Shown: in pieces, positions 25,751 through 34,780 of the stretch
Numbering within the stretch: the stretch's first letter is position 1
How the letters are laid out: each line of letters starts with the position of its first letter
From: Xanthobacter sp. NM-59
Lineage (GTDB): Bacteria > Pseudomonadota > Alphaproteobacteria > Rhizobiales > Xanthobacteraceae
Direction: 5' to 3'
Length of the DNA: 64,000 nt
Assembly (NCBI RefSeq): GCF_021401125.1
Contig: NZ_JACBFQ010000001.1
Coordinates: forward strand, 868,001 to 932,000
Program-made: the position numbers and the translations under genes
The notes under the pieces: model-generated
What the model saw: the letters and a program-made list of their open reading frames with translations, nothing else
Told to the model about the DNA's origin: nothing
Databases searched by the model: none

Positions 25751-28185
25751 GGACGTGTCTCCAGATTGGTGAGGTCGGGAATGAGGTCGGCGGCCCAGCC
25801 GGCGCCGCGATGACGCAACCAGGCATCGAGGAAGCCGTCGCGGCCATGTTCGGCAACGATCTTCGCGATGGCCGCCTGATCGGTCTTCGAGGACGCGGCG
25901 CAGAGGGCGAGCGCCACGTCCGACAGGCCCAGCTCGAACAACCGATTGCCGCGCCGGGACTGGCAGTAGTAGTCGCGCTTCGGCATGGCCCGCGCGATGA
26001 TCTCGATCTGACGATCGTTGAGGCCGAAGCGGCGATAGATGGCGGTGATCTGCGGCTCGATCGCCCGCTCGTTCGGCAGCAGCAGCCGCGTCTGGCAACT
26101 CTCGATGATGGCGGGCGCGATTGCCGAGCCATCGATGTCCGAAAGGCTCTGCGTGGCGAAGATGACGCTGGCGTTCTTCTTCCGGAGCGTCTTCAACCAT
26201 TCGCGAAGCTGGCCGGCAAAGCCCTCGTCGTCGAGCGCGAGCCAGCCCTCATCGACGATGATGAGCGTCGGCGATCCGTCGAGCCGATCCTCGATACGAT
26301 GGAAGAGATAGGCGAGAACGGCCGGGGCGGCGTCCGTGCCGATCAGCCCTTCGGTCTCGAAGGCTTGGCAACTGGCCGTGCCGAGATGCTCGCTCTCGGC
26401 ATCGAGCAACCGGCCCCACGCTCCACCGATGCAGTACGGGCGGAGCGCCTGTTTCAGGTCGTTCGACTGCAAGAGGACGCAGAGGCCGGTGATGGTGCGT
26501 TCCTCGACTGGCGCGGATGTCAACGAGGTCAGCGCTGTCCAGATGTGCTCCTTGACCTCCGGCGTGATGGCGACGCCTTCGCGGATGAGGATGGGGACGA
26601 TCCAGTCCCCGGCCCAAGCCCGTTCGGCGGTCTCCTCGATGCGGGCGAGCGGCTGCAGGCTGACGGAGGTTTCCGCTCCATCCGTCAGTCCACCACCGAG
26701 ATCGTGCCAGTCGCCACCCATTGCGAGCGCGGCAGCACGGATCGAACCACCGAAATCGAAGGCGAAGACCTGCGCTCCACGGTAACGGCGGAACTGCAAC
26801 GCCATCAGCGCCAATAGCACCGACTTGCCGGCACCGGTCGGACCGACGACCAGGGTGTGGCCGACATCACCGACGTGAAGGGAAAACCGGAACGGGGTTG
26901 AGCCTTCGGTCTTGCCGAAGAGCAAGGGGGCGGCGCCAAAGTGCTCGTCCCGTTCCGGCCCCGCCCACACGGCACTGAGGGGGATCATGTGGGCGAGATT
27001 GAGTGTGGAAATCGGTGGCTGGCGGACATTGGCGTAGACATGCCCCGGCAGACTGCCGAGCCATGCGTCGACCGCGTTGATGGTCTCCCCCATCGCGGTG
27101 AAGTCGCGGCCCTGGATGACCTTCTCGACCAGCCGCAGCTTTTCGTCGGCGACGCGCGGATCGGCGTCCCACACCGTCACCGACGCGGTGACATAGGCGA
27201 TGCCGGCGTAATCTGCGCCCAGTTCCTGAAGCGCGAGATCGGCGTCAGCCGCCTTGTTCGAGGCATCCGTGTCCATCAGCACCGATTGCTCGTTGGTCAT
27301 CACCTCCTTCAGGATCGCGGCGATCGACTTGCGCTTGGCGAACCACTGACGGCGGATTTTGGTGAGCAGCTTCGTCGCGTCGGTCTTGTCGAGCAGGATC
27401 GCGCGGGTGGACCAGCGATACGGGAAGGCGAGCCGATTCAACTCGTCGAGCAGGCCCGGCGTGGTCGCGGTCGGAAAGCCGGTGACGGAGAGGACGCGCA
27501 GGTGCTGCGCTCCCAGCCGCGGTTCCAGCCCGCCGGTGAGCGGCTGATCGGCCAGGAGCGCGTCGAGATACATCGGCGTTTCGGGAACGCGGACGCGATG
27601 CCGGTGTGTGGAGACGCAGCCGTGCAGATAGGTCAGCGTATCCGCATCATCGAGCCAACGACATTCCGGCATGAAGGCTTCGATGAGATTCAGCAGCCGG
27701 TCGGTGCGATCGGCGAAGCCGTTCAACACCTCATGCGGATCGATGCCGGTCTTCTCGCGACCCTCGTAGAGCCACGTCTCGGCGCGCGCGGCGTCCTCGG
27801 CCGGCGGCAGATAGGCGAAGGTCAGGAAGTAGCTGGACTCGAAATGGCTCCCCGCTTCTTCGAAGTCGGCTTTCCGCTCGGCATCGACCAAGGCCGAAGC
27901 AGCATCGGGAAAGCGGCTGGCGGGATAGACGCCCGCCGCATGGCGTTGCGCCTCGACGAAAATTGCCCAACCGCTGCCGAGACGACGGAAGGCATTGTTG
28001 AGGCGGCCTGCGACGGCGACCAGTTCGGCGGGCACGGCCGAATCCAGATCGGGACCACGGAAGCCCGCGGTGCGCTGGAAGCTGCCGTCCTTGTTGAGCA
28101 CGATGCCGGGGCCGACCAAGGCCGCCCAGGGCAGGAAATCGGCAAGCCGGCGATTGCGGTTGCGATACTCGGCGAGGTTCATCAT
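25747..28185 (-). CDS. trbE: TrbE, VirB4-like conjugation ATPase
   Basis: A protein of about 812 residues starting MMNLAEYRNRNRRLADFLPW. Walker A is VVGPTGAGKSVLLAL and Walker B is LIIVDEGWLAL, with the VirB4/TrbE N-terminal domain before them. This is the main assembly ATPase of the type IV secretion system. ATG 28185 follows a GGGGAG ribosome-binding site, 14 bp after the trbD stop. Length and motifs look intact. Confidence 0.95.
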   Translation of the reverse strand: MMNLAEYRNRNRRLADFLPWAALVGPGIVLNKDGSFQRTAGFRGPDLDSAVPAELVAVAGRLNNAFRRLGSGWAIFVEAQRHAAGVYPASRFPDAASALVDAERKADFEEAGSHFESSYFLTFAYLPPAEDAARAETWLYEGREKTGIDPHEVLNGFADRTDRLLNLIEAFMPECRWLDDADTLTYLHGCVSTHRHRVRVPETPMYLDALLADQPLTGGLEPRLGAQHLRVLSVTGFPTATTPGLLDELNRLAFPYRWSTRAILLDKTDATKLLTKIRRQWFAKRKSIAAILKEVMTNEQSVLMDTDASNKAADADLALQELGADYAGIAYVTASVTVWDADPRVADEKLRLVEKVIQGRDFTAMGETINAVDAWLGSLPGHVYANVRQPPISTLNLAHMIPLSAVWAGPERDEHFGAAPLLFGKTEGSTPFRFSLHVGDVGHTLVVGPTGAGKSVLLALMALQFRRYRGAQVFAFDFGGSIRAAALAMGGDWHDLGGGLTDGAETSVSLQPLARIEETAERAWAGDWIVPILIREGVAITPEVKEHIWTALTSLTSAPVEERTITGLCVLLQSNDLKQALRPYCIGGAWGRLLDAESEHLGTASCQAFETEGLIGTDAAPAVLAYLFHRIEDRLDGSPTLIIVDEGWLALDDEGFAGQLREWLKTLRKKNASVIFATQSLSDIDGSAIAPAIIESCQTRLLLPNERAIEPQITAIYRRFGLNDRQIEIIARAMPKRDYYCQSRRGNRLFELGLSDVALALCAASSKTDQAAIAKIVAEHGRDGFLDAWLRHRGAGWAADLIPDLTNLETRP

Positions 28186-28199
28186 GGCCGCGCTCCCCT

Positions 28200-28481
28200 T
28201 CAGACCGAAAGGTGCGCAGGGATGCGCAGATGGCGGCGACCGACCTCGACGAACAGCGGGTCGCGCTTGGCAGCCCACACCGCCGCAAGGTGGCCGATGG
28301 CCCAGATGGCGATGCCGACCAGCCAGAGACGAAGGCCGAGACCGACAGCACCAGCCAGCGTTCCGTTCATGATTGCGATGGCGCGCGGCGCGCCGCCGAG
28401 CAGGATCGGCTCGGTCAACGCCCGGTGAACCGGCACGGTGAAACCCGACACTTCATCGCTCTGGTCGCCGACGCCCGCCAT
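28200..28481 (-). CDS. trbD: TrbD, VirB3-like membrane protein
   Basis: A 93-residue protein with FTVPVHRALTEPILLGGAPR, the standard TrbD/VirB3 opening, and two closely spaced membrane spans (about 37-73). It works with TrbE at the inner membrane. The start shares one base with the trbC stop (TGATG). Confidence 0.92.
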   Translation of the reverse strand: MAGVGDQSDEVSGFTVPVHRALTEPILLGGAPRAIAIMNGTLAGAVGLGLRLWLVGIAIWAIGHLAAVWAAKRDPLFVEVGRRHLRIPAHLSV

Positions 28482-28813
28482 CAGACCAGCGCCCCGCCGC
28501 CGAACGAGAAGAAGCTGAGGAAGAACGAGCTGGCGGCAAACGCGATCGACAGACCGAAGACGATCTGGATCAGGCGACGGAAACCACCCGAGCTGTCGCC
28601 GAACGCGAGCGCCAAGCCCGTGGTGATGATGATGATGACGGCGATGATCTTGGCGACCGGGCCTTCGATCGACTGCAGGATCTGCTGCAGCGGCTGTTCC
28701 CACGGCATCGATGAGCCGGAGGCATAGGCGGGCGCCGTCACCGCCACGCTGAGCGCGACGATGGATACGGTCATGGCGAGACGTTGGCGCGCGAGGCGTG
28801 CGACTTGGATCAC
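28481..28813 (-). CDS. trbC: TrbC, VirB2-like pilin
   Basis: A 110-residue prepilin. A long signal segment ends near APAYASGSSMPWEQPL, then two hydrophobic helices follow (IIAVIIIITTGLALAFG and IVFGLSIAFAASSFFLSFF), as expected for a pilin that is cyclised by TraF-type peptidase. The start is GTG 28813, overlapping the trbB stop (GTGA); no ATG in this frame fits the full signal sequence. The partner peptidase is at 52264-52809. Confidence 0.92.
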   Translation of the reverse strand: MIQVARLARQRLAMTVSIVALSVAVTAPAYASGSSMPWEQPLQQILQSIEGPVAKIIAVIIIITTGLALAFGDSSGGFRRLIQIVFGLSIAFAASSFFLSFFSFGGGALV

Positions 28814-29817
28814 GGAGTTTCTCCTTCCGGGTTGGTGCTGATCGCGTTCGATGCGCCATCGACGGCAGGCACGACGCGGTAATCGCCGTCCGGGCCGAGG
28901 CCATCGACACGGGCGAGTTCGGCGAGCCGGCGCGCGGCACCACGGCCGGAAAGCACGACCACGAGATCGATCGTCTCGGCGATCAGCGCGCGCGGGACGG
29001 TGACGACGGCTTCCTGGATGAGCTGTTCCATCCGCCTCAGCGCGCCGATGGCGCTGCCGGCGTGGATCGTGCCGATGCCGCCCGGATGGCCGGTGCCCCA
29101 CGCTTTCAGCAGGTCGAGTGCCTCGGCGCCGCGTACTTCGCCGATCGGGATGCGATCGGGGCGCAGGCGAAGCGAGGAACGAACGAGATCGGAGAGCGAG
29201 GCGACGCCGTCCTTCGTTCGCATCGCGACGAGATTGGGCGCTGCGCATTGCAGTTCGCGCGTATCCTCGATGATGACGACGCGATCGGAAGTCTTCGCCA
29301 CTTCGGCCAGCAGCGCGTTGGTCAGCGTCGTCTTGCCGGTGGACGTGCCTCCGGCGACGAGAATGTTGGCGCGGGAGGCAACGCCAATCCGAAGAGCATC
29401 GGCCTGTATGGCGGACATGATCCCGGCGGCGACGTAGTCGTCGAGCGTGAATACCGCGACGGCGGGTTTGCGGATGGCGAAGGCCGGTGCTGCGACTACC
29501 GGCGGCAACAGCCCCTCGAACCGCTCCCCCGTTTCGGGCAGTTCGGCGGACACACGCGGCGCGCCAGCATGGACCTCCGCGCCGACATGGTGCGCGACCA
29601 AGCGCACGATGCGCTCGCCATCTGCCGGCGACAGATGCTCACCGGTATCCGACAGCCCTTCGGAAAGCCGATCGATCCAGATGCGCCCGTCCGGGTTCAG
29701 CATGACCTCGACTACAGCGGGGTCTTCGAGGAACTGGGCGATGGCCGGACCGAGTGCCGTGCGCAGCATCCGCGCGCCGCGTGCAAGCCCTTCGGAATTG
29801 TGGTGCAAAACCGCCAT
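28810..29817 (-). CDS. trbB: TrbB, VirB11-like ATPase
   Basis: A 335-residue hexameric ATPase with Walker [18 protein letters not shown], an Asp box in [12 protein letters not shown], and the Walker B/His region [19 protein letters not shown] and [13 protein letters not shown]. It drives pilus assembly and substrate transfer. This is the first trb gene. Upstream (29818-30044) no gene is seen; the CopG gene that normally sits right before trbB is 1.4 kb away because an HxlR/SDR pair lies between. Confidence 0.95.
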   Translation of the reverse strand: MAVLHHNSEGLARGARMLRTALGPAIAQFLEDPAVVEVMLNPDGRIWIDRLSEGLSDTGEHLSPADGERIVRLVAHHVGAEVHAGAPRVSAELPETGERFEGLLPPVVAAPAFAIRKPAVAVFTLDDYVAAGIMSAIQADALRIGVASRANILVAGGTSTGKTTLTNALLAEVAKTSDRVVIIEDTRELQCAAPNLVAMRTKDGVASLSDLVRSSLRLRPDRIPIGEVRGAEALDLLKAWGTGHPGGIGTIHAGSAIGALRRMEQLIQEAVVTVPRALIAETIDLVVVLSGRGAARRLAELARVDGLGPDGDYRVVPAVDGASNAISTNPEGETP

Positions 29818-30044
29818 TCGATCCCCGATCTCGCCGGGGAGAAGTCAGACGATCCCCAGACGGGGTCGATTAAAAGAGCCGGAAATGGGGCTGATTCAAC
29901 AAGGATTTGATGACGTACGGCCTTGGCGAAGAAAAGACGGCGATCGGCGGGATCGAAGACTTGGAGCGATGGAATTCCGACGTTGCGAATTCAAAAGTGG
30001 ATTGGATATTACGTATGCAATCTGCCAATCGCGAGACTGGCAGC

Positions 30045-30407
30045 TTAGGCGAGAAGCTCGCTTCCATGGGTTCGCATCCACGTCGCGAGCGAATCTAAAG
30101 TGCCGCGCAATGTCACGGCGAGTTCGCTTGCCTCGTACTCTACGCGGGGCGGCACCTCCGCGTAGATGGTCCGCTTCACGAGACCACGCTGCTCAAAGAG
30201 GCGCAGTTGCTTGGTCAGCTCCTTCTGCGTGATGGGTGCGACGGCCCGCTGCAACTCCAGGAAACGAATGGGACGTCCAGTGACGATCAAGCGATAAAGG
30301 ATCGGAATGGCCCACTTTCCCGAAACCAGATTGACAAAATCAACCATCGGACAGCGTTCGGTCGCATCTGACCTCTGCGATATGTCGGCCGTTACCTTAG
30401 TTTCCAT
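30045..30407 (-). CDS. HxlR-family transcriptional regulator
   Basis: A 120-residue winged-helix protein. [20 protein letters not shown] is the HxlR opening with a cysteine, and the recognition region is [20 protein letters not shown], followed by the wing [16 protein letters not shown]. HxlR proteins often answer to quinones, aldehydes or other electrophiles and control a divergent gene. Here the divergent SDR at 30499 shares a 91-bp promoter region. It is cargo inside the tra/trb backbone. Confidence 0.9.
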   Translation of the reverse strand: METKVTADISQRSDATERCPMVDFVNLVSGKWAIPILYRLIVTGRPIRFLELQRAVAPITQKELTKQLRLFEQRGLVKRTIYAEVPPRVEYEASELAVTLRGTLDSLATWMRTHGSELLA

Positions 30408-30498
30408 GAAGATTCCTAATAGTATCTAATCGGTGCCTACTATGCATTTGATACCATGAAAGCGATAATGCGGCCACCCACACCAAAGGAGGCACCGC

Positions 30499-31248
30499 AT
30501 GGGACGTTTGGAAGGTAAGTTTGCACTCATCACCGGAGGCACAAGCGGCATCGGATTGGAAACCGCACGCCAGTTTCTTGCCGAAGGTGCAACGGTCGCC
30601 ATCACCGGCCGGAACGAGGCTGGTCTGGAAGCTGCCGCACTGGACCTTTCTCCAGAGGTCGTCGCGATCCGAAGCGATGCTGGCGCCCTCTCCGATCAGG
30701 AAGCGCTGGCTGCCGAAATCATGGCGCGATGGGGGCGGTTGGACATCCTCTACGTCAACGCCGCCGATGTCTCCCATATGTCGTTGGAGGATTGGAGCGA
30801 GGATGTTTTCGACCGGCTCATGGCGAGCAATCTCAAAGGGCCGTTCTTTCTGATCCGGGCGCTGCTGCCACTGTTTTCAAACTCAGCGTCGATCATCCTG
30901 TGCGGCTCGGTCAGCGCGCATATCGGCTTGCCGCAAAGCAGCGCCTATGCCGCCAGCAAGGCTGGACTATTGTCGCTGGCGCGCACCTTGTCGGGCGAAC
31001 TGATCGGCAGGGGCATAAGGGTGAATGGATTGAGCCCCGGTCCAACGGCGACGCCTGCTCTCGGCAAGCTGGGCCTTCCCAAGGACGAACAGGAAAAGCT
31101 TCAGGAAGAAATTCGCAGTCTCGTCCCGTTGGGCCGGATGGGAACGCCCCTTGAGCTTGCCAAGGCTGCCGTGTTTCTCGCTTCGGACGAGTCGAGTTTC
31201 GTGGTCGGAACCGAGTTGCTCGTCGATGGTGGAACGGGCAGCCTATAG
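30499..31248 (+). CDS. SDR-family oxidoreductase
   Basis: A 249-residue classical short-chain dehydrogenase. The nucleotide-binding loop is ITGGTSGIG (about 13-21), and the catalytic serine and YxxxK are in CGSVSAHIG and SAYAASKAG. A strong AAAGGAGG ribosome-binding site precedes the ATG. The cofactor preference is probably NADP, from the Arg in AITGRNEAG after beta-2. The divergent HxlR regulator suggests induction by a reactive carbonyl or similar compound. Confidence 0.92.
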   Translation: MGRLEGKFALITGGTSGIGLETARQFLAEGATVAITGRNEAGLEAAALDLSPEVVAIRSDAGALSDQEALAAEIMARWGRLDILYVNAADVSHMSLEDWSEDVFDRLMASNLKGPFFLIRALLPLFSNSASIILCGSVSAHIGLPQSSAYAASKAGLLSLARTLSGELIGRGIRVNGLSPGPTATPALGKLGLPKDEQEKLQEEIRSLVPLGRMGTPLELAKAAVFLASDESSFVVGTELLVDGGTGSL

Positions 31249-31264
31249 CGGCGCGCCGACTTAG

Positions 31265-31702
31265 CTATTCTGGCTGTTTGCCATCATGATGTCGGGCGTC
31301 GATGTCGCGCGATATGTCCTTCAGGAATCGATCACCCGTAGCCAGCTTTCGGCCCAGCGTGTTCAGGAATCGGCCGAACCGTTCGGTGCCCTTCGCCTTG
31401 GCGGAAGCGTGCGCGCTTTCGGGCAGCGGCGGCGTAATGGTCAGCCAATATTCGACAAACAGTGAGAGCGTTTCGGCGACGATGGCGAGGTCTTCGTCCA
31501 TACCGTCGATCTGGCGGCCGATCTTGTCCATACGTCGGGCGAACACCGCCTCCAGCCGCTCCGAGGCGTCCGCCGACAGAAAAGACGCGACGGCGGCTTC
31601 GATGATCGCGGATTTAGAGACGTTGCGCCGGAGCGACAGGGCTTCGACCTTCTTCAACAGGTCGGGGTCGAAATAGACGTTCATGCGGGTTTTCGTCTGC
31701 AT
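31265..31702 (-). CDS. CopG-family ribbon-helix-helix protein
   Basis: A 145-residue protein starting MQTKTRMNVYFDPDLLKKVE, with the RHH continuing in NVSKSAIIEAAVASFL, followed by a helical C-terminal part. The GTG at 31717 overlaps the traG stop and is an alternative start. This gene normally links traG to trbB in this ICE family and probably regulates the transfer operon. Here the HxlR/SDR pair separates it from trbB. Confidence 0.87.
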   Translation of the reverse strand: MQTKTRMNVYFDPDLLKKVEALSLRRNVSKSAIIEAAVASFLSADASERLEAVFARRMDKIGRQIDGMDEDLAIVAETLSLFVEYWLTITPPLPESAHASAKAKGTERFGRFLNTLGRKLATGDRFLKDISRDIDARHHDGKQPE

Positions 31703-31713
31703 GATCGTCGCCC

Positions 31714-33699
31714 TCACAGCTCGATGCCATCGGCCGGGTCCATCGTCGCCTGCCGGGCGTTCGATGTGACCTGAAGGCGGAGGCGGTCGGCCGTGGCGGC
31801 GTCCACATCGGGATCGTCGTCGAGCAGGTCGAACTCGCCGATCGCCTGGCGGTCGGGTGGCGCGATCTCCTCGTGCTCAGGCAATTCCGGCTCGCGGCGG
31901 ATACCGGCATTGGCCGGATCGGCAATCGTGCTGCCGGCATTTCCCGGTGCGGTCCCTGTCGAGACAGGGGGGATCGCCAGTGCCGACCAGTCGTCGTCCG
32001 GCGGCGTTATCGGCGTCCTCGTCGCCTTCGGCGGCGGCAAGATGCGTTCCTTGAAACGAGCATCCTCGTAATAGCGCGCCTTCTTCGCCCGGACCGGCGG
32101 CACGCCCGCGACCAACAGCAATTCGTCTGTCGGAGGAAGCTGCATCACCTCGCCAGGGGTGAGCAGCGGCCGCGCCGTCTCCTGCCGCGACACCATGAGA
32201 TGGCCGAGCCAGGGCGACAGCCGGTGCCCGGCATAGTTGGTGGAATCGCGCATCTCGGTCGCGGTACCGAGCGCGTCCGACACGCGCTTAGCCGTGCGTT
32301 CGTCGTTGGTGGCGAAGGCGACGCGCACATGGCAATTGTCGAGCACGCTGTTGTTCGCGCCATAGGCTTTCTCGATCTGGTTGAGGCTTTGGGCGATCAG
32401 GAAACTCTTGATGCCGTAGCCCGCCATGAAGGCCAGCGCACTCTCGAAGAAGTCGAGGCGGCCGAGCGCCGGAAACTCATCCAGCATCAGCAAGAGCCGA
32501 TGCCGGTTGGCGGAGGTCTTCAGGTCCTCGGTCAGACGCCGCCCGACCTGATTAAGCAGCAGGCGGATCAGCGGTTTGGTACGGTTGATGTCGGAGGGCG
32601 GAACCACGAGGTAGAGGCTGACCGGCCTCTCCCCCGTCACCAGATCGGCGATGCGCCAGTCGCAGCGCTCCGTCACCTTGGCTACAACGGGATCGCGGTA
32701 GAGGCCGAGGAACGACATTGCGGTGGATAGGACGCCCGATCGCTCGTTGTCGCTCTTGTTGAGAAGCTCGCGGGCCGAAGACGCGATGACGGGGTGAACG
32801 CCGGCCTTGCCGAGGTGCGGCGTGCTCATCATGGCGCGCAACGTCGCCTCGACGGGCCGTTTCGGATCGGAGAGGAAATTGGCGACACCGGCCAACGTCT
32901 TGTCGGGTTCGGCATAAAGGACATGCAGGATCGCGCCGACCAGCAGCGAATGGCTGGTCTTTTCCCAATGGTTGCGCTTGTCGAGTGCGCCTTCCGGATC
33001 GACGAGAATGTCGGCGATGTTCTGCACGTCGCGGACTTCCTTGTCACCGCGACGCACCTCCAGCAGCGGATTGTAAGCCGACGACGCCGGATTGGTCGGG
33101 TCGAACAGCAGCACGCGGCCATGCTTCGACCGGAAACCGGCGGTCAGCCCCCAGTTCTCGCCCTTGATGTCGTGGATGATTGTACTGCCCGGCCAGGTCA
33201 GCAATGTCGGCACGACAAGGCCCACACCCTTGCCGCTCCTTGTCGGCGCGAAGCACAGCACATGCTCGGGGCCGTCATGGCGGAGATAGTCGCTGTCCAG
33301 CTTGCCGAGCAGCACGCCATCGGGACCAAGCAATCCGGCGGCGCGAATTTCCTCCGATTCCGCCCAGCGCGCCGATCCATAGGTGGCGACGTTCTTCGCC
33401 TCCCGCGCCCGGATCACCGACAGGGTGATGGCGACGACGATCGAGACCAACGCGCCCGACACCGCGATGCAGGCGCCTTCGACGAAGATCTGCGGCGCAT
33501 AGGCGTCATAGCAATACCACCACCAGAGGAAGAGCGGCGGATAGTAGAAGGGCCAGCCGGCCACCTCGAACCAGGGTGGCCCAAGCTGCGCCTGAAAGCC
33601 GAGCCGCCACGCTGTCCATTCCGTCGCGCCCAAGATCGCGGTGAACACGATCGTCAGAACGAGGGCGACTTGTCCCCACAGGACACGGCTTCCTGACAT
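31714..33699 (-). CDS. traG: TraG, VirD4-like coupling protein
   Basis: A 661-residue coupling ATPase. Two or three N-terminal membrane segments are followed by Walker A (APTRSGKGVGLV) and Walker B (LLLMLDEFPALG). It passes the relaxase-DNA complex to the Trb channel. ATG 33699 (MSGSRVLWGQ) is preferred to 33717. The polar, proline-rich C-terminus after residue 560 is a common TraG extension in this family. Confidence 0.95.
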   Translation of the reverse strand: MSGSRVLWGQVALVLTIVFTAILGATEWTAWRLGFQAQLGPPWFEVAGWPFYYPPLFLWWWYCYDAYAPQIFVEGACIAVSGALVSIVVAITLSVIRAREAKNVATYGSARWAESEEIRAAGLLGPDGVLLGKLDSDYLRHDGPEHVLCFAPTRSGKGVGLVVPTLLTWPGSTIIHDIKGENWGLTAGFRSKHGRVLLFDPTNPASSAYNPLLEVRRGDKEVRDVQNIADILVDPEGALDKRNHWEKTSHSLLVGAILHVLYAEPDKTLAGVANFLSDPKRPVEATLRAMMSTPHLGKAGVHPVIASSARELLNKSDNERSGVLSTAMSFLGLYRDPVVAKVTERCDWRIADLVTGERPVSLYLVVPPSDINRTKPLIRLLLNQVGRRLTEDLKTSANRHRLLLMLDEFPALGRLDFFESALAFMAGYGIKSFLIAQSLNQIEKAYGANNSVLDNCHVRVAFATNDERTAKRVSDALGTATEMRDSTNYAGHRLSPWLGHLMVSRQETARPLLTPGEVMQLPPTDELLLVAGVPPVRAKKARYYEDARFKERILPPPKATRTPITPPDDDWSALAIPPVSTGTAPGNAGSTIADPANAGIRREPELPEHEEIAPPDRQAIGEFDLLDDDPDVDAATADRLRLQVTSNARQATMDPADGIEL

Positions 33700-33815
33700 A
33701 AGGGCTCCAATCAGCAAAAGAGACGGAGCCGATCAGAGAATAGCCGCTTCGGTCAAAAGCAACAGAAAATCCGTAACGTGCAGGTTTCGGATACCATGGC
33801 GAAGAAATAGGATGG

Positions 33816-34115
33816 TCAGCGCGGAGCCGAGCGCGCCTCTGCCGTCGCCTGTTCCAGAATCTTGCGGTAGCCGGTCTTCATCATCCATTGCGCGCGGGCC
33901 ATGTGACTTTGCCAGCAAAGGCGCGTGCGGTCAGCTTCTGCCACCGGATCGCGATGCAGCACGATCCGGGCAACCTCGCGCCAGTCGGCACTATCTGCCT
34001 CGGCGTCGAGCAGGCGCAGATAGGTCACGAAATGCGCCTCGTCGTAGATCGTGATCTCCGGTGTGGTCGGCGCCAGATCATCGACATCGGGGTCAAGCTC
34101 GGGTCGCACCCGCAT
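33816..34115 (-). CDS. Short DUF2285 protein
   Basis: A 99-residue protein (MRVRPELDPDVDDLAPTTPE). HFVTYLRLLDAEADSADWRE, continuing to VARIVLHRDPVAEADRTRLC and MARAQWMMKTGYRKIL, is the DUF2285 helical domain, probably DNA-binding. It precedes traG by 116 bp and is divergent from two XRE regulators. It probably belongs to the control of transfer, but no direct function is known. Confidence 0.82.
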   Translation of the reverse strand: MRVRPELDPDVDDLAPTTPEITIYDEAHFVTYLRLLDAEADSADWREVARIVLHRDPVAEADRTRLCWQSHMARAQWMMKTGYRKILEQATAEARSAPR

Positions 34116-34150
34116 CGGACAGCCCTCCCTCGGACCTAGCGTCCAGAACA

Positions 34151-34183
34151 ATCCCGAAATGGGATAATCCTGAATCAGGATTA
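34151..34183. promoter_or_regulatory. Two adjacent palindromic operators
   Basis: ATCCC-N5-GGGAT (34151-34165) touches a perfect dyad TAATCCTGA-A-TCAGGATTA (34165-34183). They lie between the divergent DUF2285 and XRE genes. Symmetric sites of this size are typical of XRE-family repressors. Binding by the 34223 or 34559 protein is inferred. Confidence 0.6.
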
Positions 34184-34222
34184 CCGGATCGGCTCCCCCT
34201 TATCAACGGAGAGCCGCCCCGA

Positions 34223-34486
34223 ATGCAGAAATCCTTGCGCACGCCCCGACAAATCCTGCTGCAATCTCTCCTCGTCGAAGCGCGCAAGGCCAAGGGTCTG
34301 ACACAAGCCGAGTTGGCCGATGCCTTGGGCAAACCGCAATCGTTCGTCGCAAAGTATGAGAACGGCGAGCGGCGGATTGATGTTGTCGAGTTCGTGGACA
34401 TTACTGCGGTCCTCGGTATTGCCGCCAACGATCTCCTCGCGAAGATCGAACCGGCCGTCGCGAAAACGCCCCCGACAGCGCAATGA
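34223..34486 (+). CDS. XRE-family helix-turn-helix regulator 1
   Basis: An 87-residue protein. The HTH is LTQAELADALGKPQSFVAKY, followed by ENGERRIDVVEFVDITAVLG. ATG 34223 follows adjacent palindromes and fits the fold; the longer frame upstream overlaps them and is not credible. It is probably a repressor acting on its own promoter and on the DUF2285/traG side. Together with the second XRE gene 72 bp downstream it resembles the paired control genes of ICE transfer regions. Confidence 0.87.
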   Translation: MQKSLRTPRQILLQSLLVEARKAKGLTQAELADALGKPQSFVAKYENGERRIDVVEFVDITAVLGIAANDLLAKIEPAVAKTPPTAQ

Positions 34487-34523
34487 ATACCACAGCAAAT
34501 GGAGAATCGGATTGATCGTTCCT

Positions 34524-34537
34524 GGAATGATCATTCC
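34524..34537. promoter_or_regulatory. Perfect palindrome upstream of the second XRE gene
   Basis: GGAATGATCATTCC is a perfect 14-bp palindrome 21 bp before the ATG at 34559. Its place fits an autoregulatory operator for the second XRE protein. It differs from the dyads at 34151-34183, so the two XRE proteins may have distinct sites. Confidence 0.55.
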
Positions 34538-34558
34538 GACGCTGGTTCCTCTCGTGTC

Positions 34559-34780
34559 ATGGACCTCAAGGAGGTCATGGCGGTCAATCTGCGTCGGATT
34601 CGTCATGATCGGAACATGACGCAAGAAGAGCTGGCCGATCTCGCCCGCCTGAGCGCCCACTATATCGGCGCGATAGAACGCGCGGATGTATCCGCGAGCG
34701 TCACAGTGCTGGGACAGATTGCCCAAGCGCTGAAGGTCGAGCCGGGCGAATTGGTGAAGGCGTCAGACCGCGCCCGCTGA
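34559..34780 (+). CDS. XRE-family helix-turn-helix regulator 2
   Basis: A 73-residue protein, little more than an HTH domain: MTQEELADLARLSAHYIGAI, then ERADVSASVTVLGQIAQALK. ATG 34559 (MDLKEVMAVNLRRIRHDRN) is the start that gives a standard XRE domain. Its 3' end overlaps the convergent LysR gene by 18 bp. It belongs to the backbone regulators; the cargo starts after it. Confidence 0.87.
   Translation: MDLKEVMAVNLRRIRHDRNMTQEELADLARLSAHYIGAIERADVSASVTVLGQIAQALKVEPGELVKASDRAR

Noticed and set aside
26941-28428. Plus-strand open frame of 495 codons across trbE
   Set aside because: It is antisense to trbE, which has clear Walker motifs and coupled neighbours; the product is basic and repetitive without any known domain.
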